From Dokdonella_A sp051958935 (GTDB lineage: Bacteria > Pseudomonadota > Gammaproteobacteria > Xanthomonadales > Rhodanobacteraceae), in assembly GCF_051958935.1 (NCBI RefSeq), contig NZ_JBQCFP010000028.1, positions 1 through 5,660 of the forward strand: DNA of 5,660 bases. The letters are read 5' to 3'. Position 1 is the stretch's first letter. Every line of letters starts with the position of its first letter. Of this stretch, positions 1-5,660 are shown in pieces. Made by a program: the position numbers and the translations under genes. The notes below the pieces were generated by a model. That model saw nothing but the letters and a program-made list of their open reading frames with translations, was not told the DNA's origin and did not search any database.

Positions 1-63
1 GGTGGGGCTTGTTTGTGCACCGGGCCGCCGGGTGGCTGCCTGCGTTTGCCTTTCCCGGATTCC
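1..63. other. Start of the ftsQ downstream spacer
   Basis: On the minus strand these bases follow the ftsQ stop. They contain the outer part of the heptamer array and an imperfect palindrome at 18-34 (CACC to GGTG ends). No ATG and no start preceded by a ribosome site is present, so ftsA, if it follows as usual, begins beyond the window. The gap is therefore at least 63 nt, unlike the overlapping junctions upstream. Confidence 0.6.
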
Positions 64-78
64 CTATTCCCTTTTCCC
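50..78. repeat. Tandem heptamer array across the ftsQ stop codon
   Basis: Plus-strand units GATTCCC (58-64), TATTCCC (65-71) and TTTTCCC (72-78) are preceded by a further copy, CTTTCCC (50-56), separated by one G. On the minus strand this reads as GGGAAAA, GGGAATA, GGGAATC. The TAG stop of ftsQ (66-64) and its last residues fall within the array. Confidence 0.75.
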
Positions 79-789
79 GTCCGCTGCGGGCTCCGGCCAG
101 CGCATCGCGAAGCCGTTCTCGTAGCGCAGGTCGATGTAGGCCGGGGCGCTCGCATGGGTGCCGGCGAGGCGCGGCCAGACGTCGAGGAAGCGCTTGAGGC
201 GCCGCTGCGCGTCGTCACGGCCGAGCTCGACGACCGTGCCCGACGCGAGTTCCAGGCGCCAGCCGCCGCGCAGCGACAGCGCCACCGCGTCGACCGCGAG
301 CCCGCTGCCGGTGAATTCGCGCTGGCATTCGGCGTGGAAGCGCAGCACGTCGTCGAGCCGATCGTCGGGGCCGCTGAGGCGCGGCAGGCCCTGCAGCCCC
401 TCGGCTCCGGCGACGCTGAAGAGCTGGCCACGACGGTTGATCAGGCGATCCTCGCCCCAGCGCGCGTACGGCTGCTGCTCGAGGACGACGAGTTCGACCG
501 TGTCCGGCCAGCGCTTGCGCACTTCGACGCGTTCGACCCACGGCAGCTTCGCGACGGACGCGCGCACGTCGTCGAGGTCGAGCGCGAAGAAGCCCTTGCC
601 GAGCAGCGGCTGCGCCGCCGCGCGGATCTGTTCGGCGCTGACGTGGTCGAAGCGCGCGCTCACGTTGAGCTGCGTGACCGGCCAGCGGTCGCTCGCGAAC
701 CAGCCGTTGAGCACGCCGAGGATCGGCAGCGCGACGAGCGTGAGCGCGATGCCCCAGGCGGCGAGCTTGAACGGGAAGCCCGTGCTCAT
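64..789 (-). CDS. ftsQ: FtsQ, divisome scaffold protein
   Basis: FtsQ is a bitopic inner-membrane protein that joins FtsB and FtsL in the complex controlling septal FtsW/FtsI. The 241-residue product (E. coli: 276) has a very short cytoplasmic tail, one membrane segment at about residues 8-28, a periplasmic POTRA domain at about 37-105 (VTQLNVSARFDHVSAEQIRA to WPDTVELVVLEQQPYARW) and a beta domain to about 230. YIDLRYENGFAMRW (218-231) matches the C-terminal edge strand that binds FtsB in E. coli. The ATG at 789 is preferred over one 14 codons upstream (831) because AGGAG (802-798) lies 8 nt upstream and the codon overlaps the ddlB stop as ATGA; it also leaves a normal short tail before the membrane segment. 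The last residues, GKRE, and the TAG stop are written by a heptamer repeat, so the C-terminus may differ from close relatives. ftsA would be expected next but is not visible. Confidence 0.95.
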   Translation of the reverse strand: MSTGFPFKLAAWGIALTLVALPILGVLNGWFASDRWPVTQLNVSARFDHVSAEQIRAAAQPLLGKGFFALDLDDVRASVAKLPWVERVEVRKRWPDTVELVVLEQQPYARWGEDRLINRRGQLFSVAGAEGLQGLPRLSGPDDRLDDVLRFHAECQREFTGSGLAVDAVALSLRGGWRLELASGTVVELGRDDAQRRLKRFLDVWPRLAGTHASAPAYIDLRYENGFAMRWPEPAADGKRE

Positions 790-1784
790 CCGCGCTTCTC
801 CTCGAACGAGGTTTCGAGCACGCGCCAGCACAGGTCCTCGAAGCCGATGCCGAGCGTGCCCGCCGCTTTCGGCACGAGCGAGTGGCTCGTCATTCCCGGC
901 GCGGTGTTCACTTCGAGCAGGTAGTTGCGCCCTTCACGGTCGCGCATGACGTCGACGCGGCCCCAGCCCGAGCATCCCGCCTCGTCGAATGCGGCGAGGG
1001 CGAGCGCGCGGATCTCGGCTTCGGCATCGCCATCGAGGCCGGGGCAGATGTACTGCGTGTCCTCGGCGACGTACTTGGCGTGGTAGTCGTAGAACGCGCC
1101 CTTGGGCACGATGCGGATCGACGGCAGCGCTTCGCGGCCGAGGATGCCGACGGTGAGTTCGTCGCCGACGATCATCTCCTCGACGAGCAGGTCGCCGGGA
1201 TAGCGCGCCGCGAGTTCGGCCGCCTCGTCGAGGTCGCCGTCGCGGAACACGCGTGACACGCCGACGCTCGAGCCTTCGCAGGCCGGCTTGACGATCACGG
1301 GCAAGCCGAGCTTCGCCGCGGCCGCGTGCACGTCCGGCGTCGCGCCACTGCGCTTGCGCAGCGCGACGAAGCGCGGTGTCGGCAGGCCGGCGGCGATCCA
1401 CACCTGCTTGGTGCGCACCTTGTCCATCGACAACGCCGAGCCGAGCACGCCCGAGCCCGTGTAGGGCACGTGCAGCGACTCGAGTGCGCCCTGCAGCACG
1501 CCGTCCTCTCCACCACCGTGCTGGCCGTGCAGGATGTTGAACACGCGCGCGTAGTGGCCTGCGCGCAGCGCGTCGAGCAGGGCCGGGATGCCATCGACCG
1601 CGTGCGCATCGACGCCTTTCGCACGCAGCGCGGCGAGCACGTTGCGACCGGAGTCGAGCGACACCTCGCGCTCGGCCGACTGGCCGCCCATGACCACGGC
1701 GACGCGGCCGAAGGCTTTCGCGTCGGGGACGCGAAAGCCGGGATGGGTGACTCGTGATTCGCGATTCGTGAAAGCCGGCATCAT
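786..1784 (-). CDS. ddlB: D-alanine--D-alanine ligase (DdlB type)
   Basis: This ATP-grasp enzyme couples two D-alanines into the dipeptide that MurF adds to the peptide stem. In the 332-residue product the E. coli DdlB active-site residues can be matched: E38 in GGQSAEREVSL, K166 and S172 in VKPACEGSSVGV, E202/E203 in VEEM, K237-Y238 in FYDYHAKY, R276 and D278 in GWGRVDVM, and E291, N293 and S302 in LLEVNTAPGMTSHSLVP. Compared with E. coli DdlB (306 aa) there is a 23-residue N-terminal extension, encoded by repeats, and a two-residue insertion in HGQHGGGEDG (86-95). The start is one of two adjacent ATG codons. The one at 1784 overlaps the murC stop as ATGA but is only 4 nt from AAAGGAG; the one at 1781 has a better 7-nt spacing and would give 331 residues. 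No other plausible start precedes the conserved core. The ATGA overlap with ftsQ continues the coupling. Function is secure; the exact first residue is not. Confidence 0.97.
   Translation of the reverse strand: MMPAFTNRESRVTHPGFRVPDAKAFGRVAVVMGGQSAEREVSLDSGRNVLAALRAKGVDAHAVDGIPALLDALRAGHYARVFNILHGQHGGGEDGVLQGALESLHVPYTGSGVLGSALSMDKVRTKQVWIAAGLPTPRFVALRKRSGATPDVHAAAAKLGLPVIVKPACEGSSVGVSRVFRDGDLDEAAELAARYPGDLLVEEMIVGDELTVGILGREALPSIRIVPKGAFYDYHAKYVAEDTQYICPGLDGDAEAEIRALALAAFDEAGCSGWGRVDVMRDREGRNYLLEVNTAPGMTSHSLVPKAAGTLGIGFEDLCWRVLETSFEEKRG
798..802 (-). promoter_or_regulatory. ftsQ ribosome binding site inside ddlB
   Basis: AGGAG, in the final codons of ddlB, is 8 nt before the ATG at 789. It supports the shorter ftsQ start over the upstream ATG at 831. 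Confidence 0.8.
1713..1739. repeat. Perfect 12-bp inverted repeat inside the ddlB 5' end
   Basis: The arms GGCTTTCGCGTC (1713-1724) and GACGCGAAAGCC (1728-1739) are exact reverse complements around a 3-nt loop. The element encodes GFRVPDAKA (residues 16-24) of ddlB, just before the conserved ATP-grasp core. The GAAAGCCGG motif at its edge (1733-1741) recurs at 1770-1778, on the far side of the heptamer array. There is no T-run after the stem, so it does not look like a terminator. Confidence 0.85.
1748..1768. repeat. Three tandem 7-bp repeats in the ddlB 5' end
   Basis: On the plus strand the units are TGACTCG, TGATTCG and CGATTCG. Read on the minus strand they lie within the codons for about residues 6-13 of ddlB (TNRESRVT). 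Heptamers of the GATTCGN kind are, from memory, frequent between genes in Xanthomonas-like genomes. Here they are inside a reading frame. Confidence 0.75.
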
Positions 1785-3223
1785 GCGGCTCCTTTGGACT
1801 TCAGGTGGCCGGCGGCGGCGAGTTCGGTGGCGGTCGCGCCGATGTCGCCGGCGCCGAGCAGGAGCAGCAGGTCGCCGTCGCGCAGCAGCGGCGGCAATGC
1901 GGCGGCGAGGTCGCGCGGGCGGTCGACGAGCACGGGATCGACCTTGCCGCGCGCGCGCACGGCGCGCGCGAGCGCGCGGCCATCGGCATTCGCGATCGGG
2001 GATTCGCCGGCGGGATAGACGTCGGTGAGCACCAGCACGTCGACTTCGGCGAGCACTTTCGCGAAATCGTCGAGCAGGTCGCGCGTGCGCGAATAGCGAT
2101 GCGGCTGGAACGCCACGACGAGGCGGCGATCCGGCCAGCCTGCGCGCGCCGCGGCGAACACGGCGGCGAGTTCGCGCGGATGATGGCCGTAGTCGTCGAC
2201 GAGCAGCGCGCGGCCACGGTCGAGTTCGATGTCGCCGCGCAGCTGGAAGCGGCGCCCGACGCCCTGGAACTGCGCGAGCGCGCGCTGCATCGCTTCCGGA
2301 GGCACGCCGAGCTGCCAGCCGACCGCGCACGCGGCGAGCGCGTTGAGCACGTTGTGGCGCCCGGGCAGGTTGAGGCGCACTTCCACGCTCGGCGCGCCCT
2401 CGGGGAGGTGCAGGGTGAACCGCGTCGCCTGGCCGTCCTGGCGCAGCTCCGACGCGCGCACATCGGCATCGGCGTCGATCGCATACGTGAGCACGCGCCG
2501 GTTCGATGCGTGCGCGAGCGCGGCGACTTCGGGGTCGTCGACGCACAGCACCGCCAGCCCGTAGAACGGCAGCCGGTGCAGGAAATCGGCGAACGCCTTC
2601 TTCACGCGTTCGAAGTCGCCGTCGTAGTTCTCCAGGTGGTCGGCGTCGATGTTCGTGACGATCGCGACGACCGGCGACAGCAGCAGGAACGAACCGTCCG
2701 ATTCGTCCGCTTCGGCGACGAGGTACTCGCCCGTGCCGAGGCGCGCGTTCGCGCCCGCGGCGATGAGCTGGCCACCGATGACGAAGGTCGGGTCGAGCCC
2801 GGCTTCGGCAAGCACGCTCGCGGTGAGGCTCGTCGTGGTCGTCTTCCCGTGCGTGCCGGCGACCGCGATGCCGCGCCGGAAGCGCATGAGCTCGCCGAGC
2901 ATCTCCGCGCGCGGCACGACCGGTATGCGCCGTTCGCGCGCCGCGACGAGCTCGGGATTGTCCGCCCTGATCGCGCTCGACACGACGATCACGTCGGCAT
3001 CGGCCACGTGCGCGGCCGCATGGCCACGGTCGATGCGCGCGCCGAGGCCGGCGAGGCGGCGCGTCGTCGCATTGTCGGCCTTGTCCGAGCCCGACACCGA
3101 ATAGCCGAGGTTGCACAGCACCTCGGCGATGCCGCTCATGCCGACGCCGCCGATGCCGACGAAGTGGACGCGGCGGAAGTCCAGCATGATGTCGCCGTGC
3201 TGCTCGAGTCGCGCCGGGGTCAT
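1781..3223 (-). CDS. murC: MurC, UDP-N-acetylmuramate--L-alanine ligase
   Basis: MurC joins L-alanine to UDP-MurNAc using ATP, the first step of peptide stem assembly in the cytoplasm. The 480-residue product has the three-domain Mur ligase layout. The N-terminal Rossmann domain carries GIGGVGMSGIAEVL (23-36). The central ATPase domain has the P-loop GTHGKTTT (123-130, Lys127), EADESDGSF (171-179) and NIDADHLENYDGD (191-203). The hinge and C-terminal domain show GRHNVLNALAA (288-298), DDYGHHP (343-349), QPHRYSR (373-379) and GAGDIG (457-462). These distinguish MurC from MurD, MurE, MurF and Mpl. The ATG at 3223 is chosen because GGAGG (3235-3231) lies 7 nt upstream and the codon overlaps the murG stop as ATGA. 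A second in-frame ATG at 3187, closer to the Rossmann domain, has no ribosome site. The stop overlaps ddlB by 4 nt. Codons for residues about 414-425 form an unusually CG-alternating tract. Confidence 0.97.
   Translation of the reverse strand: MTPARLEQHGDIMLDFRRVHFVGIGGVGMSGIAEVLCNLGYSVSGSDKADNATTRRLAGLGARIDRGHAAAHVADADVIVVSSAIRADNPELVAARERRIPVVPRAEMLGELMRFRRGIAVAGTHGKTTTTSLTASVLAEAGLDPTFVIGGQLIAAGANARLGTGEYLVAEADESDGSFLLLSPVVAIVTNIDADHLENYDGDFERVKKAFADFLHRLPFYGLAVLCVDDPEVAALAHASNRRVLTYAIDADADVRASELRQDGQATRFTLHLPEGAPSVEVRLNLPGRHNVLNALAACAVGWQLGVPPEAMQRALAQFQGVGRRFQLRGDIELDRGRALLVDDYGHHPRELAAVFAAARAGWPDRRLVVAFQPHRYSRTRDLLDDFAKVLAEVDVLVLTDVYPAGESPIANADGRALARAVRARGKVDPVLVDRPRDLAAALPPLLRDGDLLLLLGAGDIGATATELAAAGHLKSKGAA
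1789..1795 (-). promoter_or_regulatory. ddlB ribosome binding site inside murC
   Basis: AAAGGAG lies 4 nt before the first ATG (1784) and 7 nt before the second (1781). The spacing favours the second codon, while the ATGA overlap with the murC stop uses the first. Both are in frame, so the protein differs by one methionine only. Confidence 0.8.
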
Positions 3224-4302
3224 GCGCCGGCCTCCAGGCAGATGTCGGCGATGCGCCGCGCCGCGTCCGGCTTGGCGTGCGTGCGCGCCGCATTCGCCAT
3301 GCGCAGCAGGCGCGCGCGGTCGTTGAGTTCCTCGAACGCCGCACCGAGGCGCTTGACGAACTCGTCGCCCTCGGCGACGAGGCGCGCGGCGCCGGCCGCG
3401 ACCATCGCTTCGGCGTTCTTCGTCTGGTGGTCGTCGACCGCATGCGGGAACGGCACGAGGATCGATGGCACCCCGGCCGCGGCGAGTTCCGCCAGGGTCA
3501 GCGCGCCGGCGCGGCAGATCACCAGATCCGCCCACGCGTACGCGGCCGCCATGTCGTCTTCGAACGGCACGACGTCGGCGTCGATGCCGGCGTTCATGTA
3601 CGCAGCGCGCGCCTTGTCGAAGTGCTTCGAGCCGCACTGGTGGCGTACCGCCACCGCCATGCGCGACCCGCGCCGGCGCAGCACCTCGGGCAACGCCGCA
3701 TTGAGGCTCTGCGCACCTTGGCTGCCGCCGAGCACGAGCAGGTGGAGCGGACCTTCGCGGCCCGCGTAGCGCTGCGCGGGCGGCTTCACCGCGGCGATCG
3801 ACGCGCGCACCGGGTTGCCGACCCATTCGCCGCGCTCGAACACGCCGGGGAAGCCGGTCAGCACGCGCTGCGCGCGGCGCGCGAGCAGGCGGTTGGTGAT
3901 GCCTGCGATGCTGTTCTGTTCGTGCACGACGAGCGGTACGCCCGAGAGCTGCGCCGCGATGCCGCCCGGCGCGGCGGCATAGCCGCCGAGCGAGATCGCG
4001 CAGCGTGGCCGCTGCCGTCCGAGCAGCGCCCGCGCGCCTGCGACCGCGCCGACGAGGCGGAACGGCATCGCAAGCTTGGTCAGCATGGTCTTGCCGCGCA
4101 GGCCGCCGATGGAAAGCGTCTCCAGCTGCAGGCGATGGCGCGGCACGAGCTGCGTTTCGAGGCCGCCCTCCGCGCCCAGCCAGATCACCGGCACCTTGCG
4201 CGCGACGAGTTCGTCGGCGACGGCGAGTCCGGGGAAGATGTGCCCGCCGGTGCCGCCGGCCATGACCAGCACCGGCCCGTCGCGATCGGCAATGGCGCTC
4301 AC
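3220..4302 (-). CDS. murG: MurG, UDP-GlcNAc:lipid I N-acetylglucosaminyltransferase
   Basis: MurG transfers GlcNAc from UDP-GlcNAc to lipid I, giving lipid II on the cytoplasmic face of the inner membrane. It is a GT-B fold (GT28) enzyme, and the 360-residue length matches the E. coli protein (355). Visible motifs are the N-terminal glycine loop GGTGGH (16-21), SLGGYAAAPGG (104-114), HEQNSIAGITNR (127-138), GNPVR (162-166), the second glycine-rich loop GGSQGA (192-197), and the donor-binding stretch CRAGALTLAELAAAGVPS (263-280) leading into PFPHAVDDHQTKNA (284-297). The conserved glutamate of the donor site is probably E272. The start is GTG, overlapping the ftsW stop as GTGA, with GAGGT (4313-4309) 6 nt upstream. 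The next in-frame ATG would be residue 14, just before the first glycine loop, and would remove the first strand. The stop overlaps murC by 4 nt. The product supplies the substrate of the upstream gene, FtsW. Confidence 0.97.
   Translation of the reverse strand: MSAIADRDGPVLVMAGGTGGHIFPGLAVADELVARKVPVIWLGAEGGLETQLVPRHRLQLETLSIGGLRGKTMLTKLAMPFRLVGAVAGARALLGRQRPRCAISLGGYAAAPGGIAAQLSGVPLVVHEQNSIAGITNRLLARRAQRVLTGFPGVFERGEWVGNPVRASIAAVKPPAQRYAGREGPLHLLVLGGSQGAQSLNAALPEVLRRRGSRMAVAVRHQCGSKHFDKARAAYMNAGIDADVVPFEDDMAAAYAWADLVICRAGALTLAELAAAGVPSILVPFPHAVDDHQTKNAEAMVAAGAARLVAEGDEFVKRLGAAFEELNDRARLLRMANAARTHAKPDAARRIADICLEAGA
3231..3235 (-). promoter_or_regulatory. murC ribosome binding site inside murG
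   Basis: GGAGG lies 7 nt before the ATG at 3223, within the last codons of murG. It decides the murC start against the in-frame ATG at 3187, which has no comparable site. Confidence 0.85.
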
Positions 4303-5510
4303 GTGCGCACCTCGAGCGCCCGGCGCTCGCTGATCACCTGCAGCATCGCCGCCTCGGCGCGCGACACCTCATAGCTCACGCGCGCGAGCAGGCCGATCGC
4401 CGCGCACGTCATCATCACGCTCGAACCGCCCGAACTTACCAGCGGCAGGGTCAGCCCCTTGGTCGGCAACACGCCGAGGTTCACGCCGATCGAGACGAGC
4501 GCCTGCAGGCCGAGCATCAGCGACACGCCGAACGCACAGTAGCCGGCGAAATGGCGGTTCTGCTCGACCGCGCGCAGGCCGATCGCGAAGCCGCGGCCGA
4601 CCAGCCAGGCGAACAACGCGAGTACGAGTACGATGCCCGCCAAGCCGAGTTCCTCGGCGAGCACGGCGAGGATGAAGTCGGTGTGCGCTTCGGGAAGGTA
4701 GAACAGCTTCTGCACCGAGGCACCGAGCCCCACACCGGTCCATTCGCCACGGCCGATCGCGATCAGCGCCTGGGTCAGCTGGAAACCGTCCTTGAACGGA
4801 TCGGCCCACGGATCGAGGAACGAGGTGAGGCGCTTGACGCGGTAGTCCTGGCTCAGCGCGGCGATGGCGAGCACGGGCAGCGCGAGCGCGCCGAGCGCCG
4901 CGAGGTTGCGCAGGCGCGCACCGCCGAGCCAGACCATGCCGAGCGTGACCGCCATCAGCAGTGTCGCGGAACCGAAGTCCGGTTGCACGAGCAGCAGACC
5001 GGCGAAGATCGCGGCGATGCCGAGCGGCTTGAGCACGCCGAGCAGCGTGCCCTGCAGGTTGTCGCGATGGCGCACGAGATAGCTCGCCATGTACATGACG
5101 AGCAGGATCTTCACCGCTTCCACCGACTGGAAGCCGATGAAGCCGAAGCGGATCCAACGCCGCGCGCCGTTCACGCGCACGCCGATGAACGGCACGAACA
5201 CGAGCAGCAGCAGCACCGCGCCGCAGAGCAGCAGCGGCAGCGCATGGCGTTCGAGCCAGGTGAGTTCGATGCGCGCCATCGCGAGCGCGGCGACGAGCCC
5301 GACCGCGAGGAACGCGATGTGGCGGTAGAGATAGTAGAACGCGCCGACGTGCTGGCCGTCGGCGATCGCGATCGAGCTCGATGCGACCATCACGAGGCCG
5401 AGGCTCGCGAGCAGCATCGCGGCGACGACGAGCCCGAGGTCGTAGCGGCCCCTGACGTCGCCGAAGCGCGTCGCCTGCTGCTCGTCGTTGCTGAAGTCGA
5501 AAAGCAGCAT
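4299..5510 (-). CDS. ftsW: FtsW, septal peptidoglycan glycosyltransferase (SEDS family)
   Basis: FtsW is the SEDS-family polymerase that links lipid II into glycan strands at the division septum, in the inner membrane with its partner transpeptidase FtsI (known for the family). The 403-residue product shows about ten hydrophobic segments, roughly at residues 25-47, 60-80, 88-108, 126-146, 155-176, 180-197, 200-219, 279-305, 322-346 and 358-378. Family motifs are clear: VNGARRWI (113-120), QPDFGSA (176-182), a large outer loop at about 220-278, LPEAHTDFI (272-280) with D278 matching the proposed catalytic aspartate, and KGLTLPLVSSGGSS (351-364). I chose the ATG at 5510 because GGGGGT (5523-5518) lies 7 nt upstream and can pair with the anti-Shine-Dalgarno through one G-U. 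An in-frame ATG at 5525 would add five residues but has no such site. The stop overlaps the murG start by 4 nt. The SSGGSS motif replaces the SYGGSS seen in E. coli. Identity is secure; the start is less so. Confidence 0.96.
   Translation of the reverse strand: MLLFDFSNDEQQATRFGDVRGRYDLGLVVAAMLLASLGLVMVASSSIAIADGQHVGAFYYLYRHIAFLAVGLVAALAMARIELTWLERHALPLLLCGAVLLLLVFVPFIGVRVNGARRWIRFGFIGFQSVEAVKILLVMYMASYLVRHRDNLQGTLLGVLKPLGIAAIFAGLLLVQPDFGSATLLMAVTLGMVWLGGARLRNLAALGALALPVLAIAALSQDYRVKRLTSFLDPWADPFKDGFQLTQALIAIGRGEWTGVGLGASVQKLFYLPEAHTDFILAVLAEELGLAGIVLVLALFAWLVGRGFAIGLRAVEQNRHFAGYCAFGVSLMLGLQALVSIGVNLGVLPTKGLTLPLVSSGGSSVMMTCAAIGLLARVSYEVSRAEAAMLQVISERRALEVRT
4309..4313 (-). promoter_or_regulatory. 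murG ribosome binding site inside ftsW
   Basis: GAGGT lies in the last codons of ftsW, 6 nt before the GTG at 4302. It supports a GTG start for murG and re-initiation at the GTGA overlap. Confidence 0.75.
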
Positions 5511-5517
5511 CTCAGCG

Positions 5518-5523
5518 ACCCCC
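5518..5523 (-). promoter_or_regulatory. Probable ftsW ribosome binding site
   Basis: The minus strand reads GGGGGT seven nucleotides before the ATG at 5510. It equals GGAGGT with one G-U wobble against the 16S tail. It favours 5510 over the in-frame ATG at 5525, whose upstream bases show no such match. Confidence 0.55.
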
Positions 5524-5533
5524 ATCGAAGCAT

Positions 5534-5554
5534 GCGGCTGCCGCAGGCAGCCGC
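5534..5554. repeat. Perfect 9-bp stem-loop upstream of ftsW
   Basis: GCGGCTGCC (5534-5542) and GGCAGCCGC (5546-5554) pair exactly around GCA. The element ends 24 nt before the preferred ftsW start. No T-run follows on either strand, so a repeat element or an RNA structure in the ftsW leader is more likely than an intrinsic terminator. Confidence 0.75.
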
Positions 5555-5560
5555 CCACCG

Positions 5561-5587
5561 CCCCTCGCCCGCCTCGCGGGAGAGGGG
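5561..5587. repeat. Near-perfect 12-bp stem-loop upstream of ftsW
   Basis: CCCCTCGCCCGC (5561-5572) pairs with GCGGGAGAGGGG (5576-5587) with one mismatch around a CTC loop. It sits 6 nt from the neighbouring 9-bp stem-loop. The surrounding G-rich/C-rich sequence resembles intergenic repeats I recall from Xanthomonas and Lysobacter genomes; this needs a genome-wide count. Confidence 0.65.
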
Positions 5588-5660
5588 GGGACCCGTTGCG
5601 GGGCAAAGGGTGGGGTGAGGGGCATCCGGAGCGCCCCCAGAACCGCACCATCAAAGTAGC

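Larger units (their letters stand above)
5511..5660. other. Non-coding leader before ftsW, repeat-like
   Basis: This stretch holds the two stem-loops, then a G-rich run to about 5640. A minus-strand frame stays open from a TTG at 5654 into ftsW, but its translation (PSPHPLPRNGSPPLPRGGRG) is low-complexity and typical of translated repeats, so I do not count it as coding. I see no murD or mraY C-terminus and no convincing -35/-10 pair. A minus-strand TGA at 5653-5651 could end an upstream gene, but too few bases are visible to tell. Confidence 0.6.

Noticed and set aside
1..63. Start of ftsA at the GTG near position 23 on the minus strand
   Set aside because: The following codons (VHKQAP) do not resemble an FtsA N-terminus and no ribosome site precedes them.
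13..924. A 303-codon plus-strand frame opposite ftsQ and the end of ddlB
   Set aside because: Antisense shadow: no domain, no ribosome site noted, and it crosses the ftsQ/ddlB junction.
786..3443. A possible MurC-Ddl fusion, as known in Chlamydia, because the ddlB frame stays open upstream to 3443
   Set aside because: MurC is read in another frame with its own stop at 1781-1783. The upstream part of the ddlB frame is an Arg-rich shadow translation, so the two proteins are separate.
1805..3769. A 654-codon open frame on the plus strand opposite murC and murG
   Set aside because: It is antisense to two genes with complete catalytic motifs. Its translation is rich in Arg, Ala, Glu and His with no recognisable domain, as expected for the complement of high-GC codons.
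3277..4374. A 365-codon plus-strand frame opposite murG
   Set aside because: Antisense shadow of murG with no recognisable motif.
5561..5587. Intrinsic terminator before ftsW
   Set aside because: The stem is strong but no run of T follows it on either strand.
4551..5618. A 355-codon plus-strand frame opposite ftsW
   Set aside because: Its highly charged, His/Glu/Arg-rich translation is the complement of hydrophobic FtsW codons, and it runs through the repeat block.
4299..5654. A longer FtsW (451 residues) starting at TTG 5654
   Set aside because: The extra 48 residues translate repeat-like stem-loop DNA, lack family similarity, and precede a better start with a plausible ribosome site at 5510.

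Overview
The window is one strand-uniform stretch of a bacterial division and cell wall (dcw) cluster, read entirely from the minus strand. In transcription order it holds ftsW (4299-5510), murG (3220-4302), murC (1781-3223), ddlB (786-1784) and ftsQ (64-789). All five look intact, with their expected motifs. The very high GC content, the gene order and the short tandem heptamer repeats at gene edges suggest a gammaproteobacterium of the Xanthomonadaceae/Lysobacter type. This placement is inferred from recalled similarity, not from a search.

Layout from the right edge: 5511-5660 is non-coding as far as I can see. It carries a GC-rich repeat-like block with two neighbouring stem-loops, and no recognisable murD or mraY end. 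The five genes then follow with no intergenic DNA. Each of the four junctions is a 4-nt start/stop overlap (GTGA once, ATGA three times) with a Shine-Dalgarno sequence inside the previous gene, so the genes are very probably co-transcribed and translationally coupled. After the ftsQ stop, positions 1-63 hold part of another heptamer array. ftsA, the usual next gene, does not visibly start inside the window.

The genes form one pathway. MurC begins the UDP-MurNAc peptide stem, Ddl supplies the D-Ala-D-Ala dipeptide for its end, and MurG adds GlcNAc to lipid I to make lipid II. FtsW polymerises lipid II at the septum, and FtsQ is the divisome scaffold that, with FtsB and FtsL, controls septal synthesis.

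I find no undescribed system here. The most unusual feature is that short repeats have entered the coding edges of these tightly packed genes. The first ~24 codons of ddlB are built from a heptamer array plus a perfect 12-bp inverted repeat, and the last codons and stop of ftsQ lie inside a different heptamer array. The long plus-strand open frames are antisense shadows of high-GC genes.
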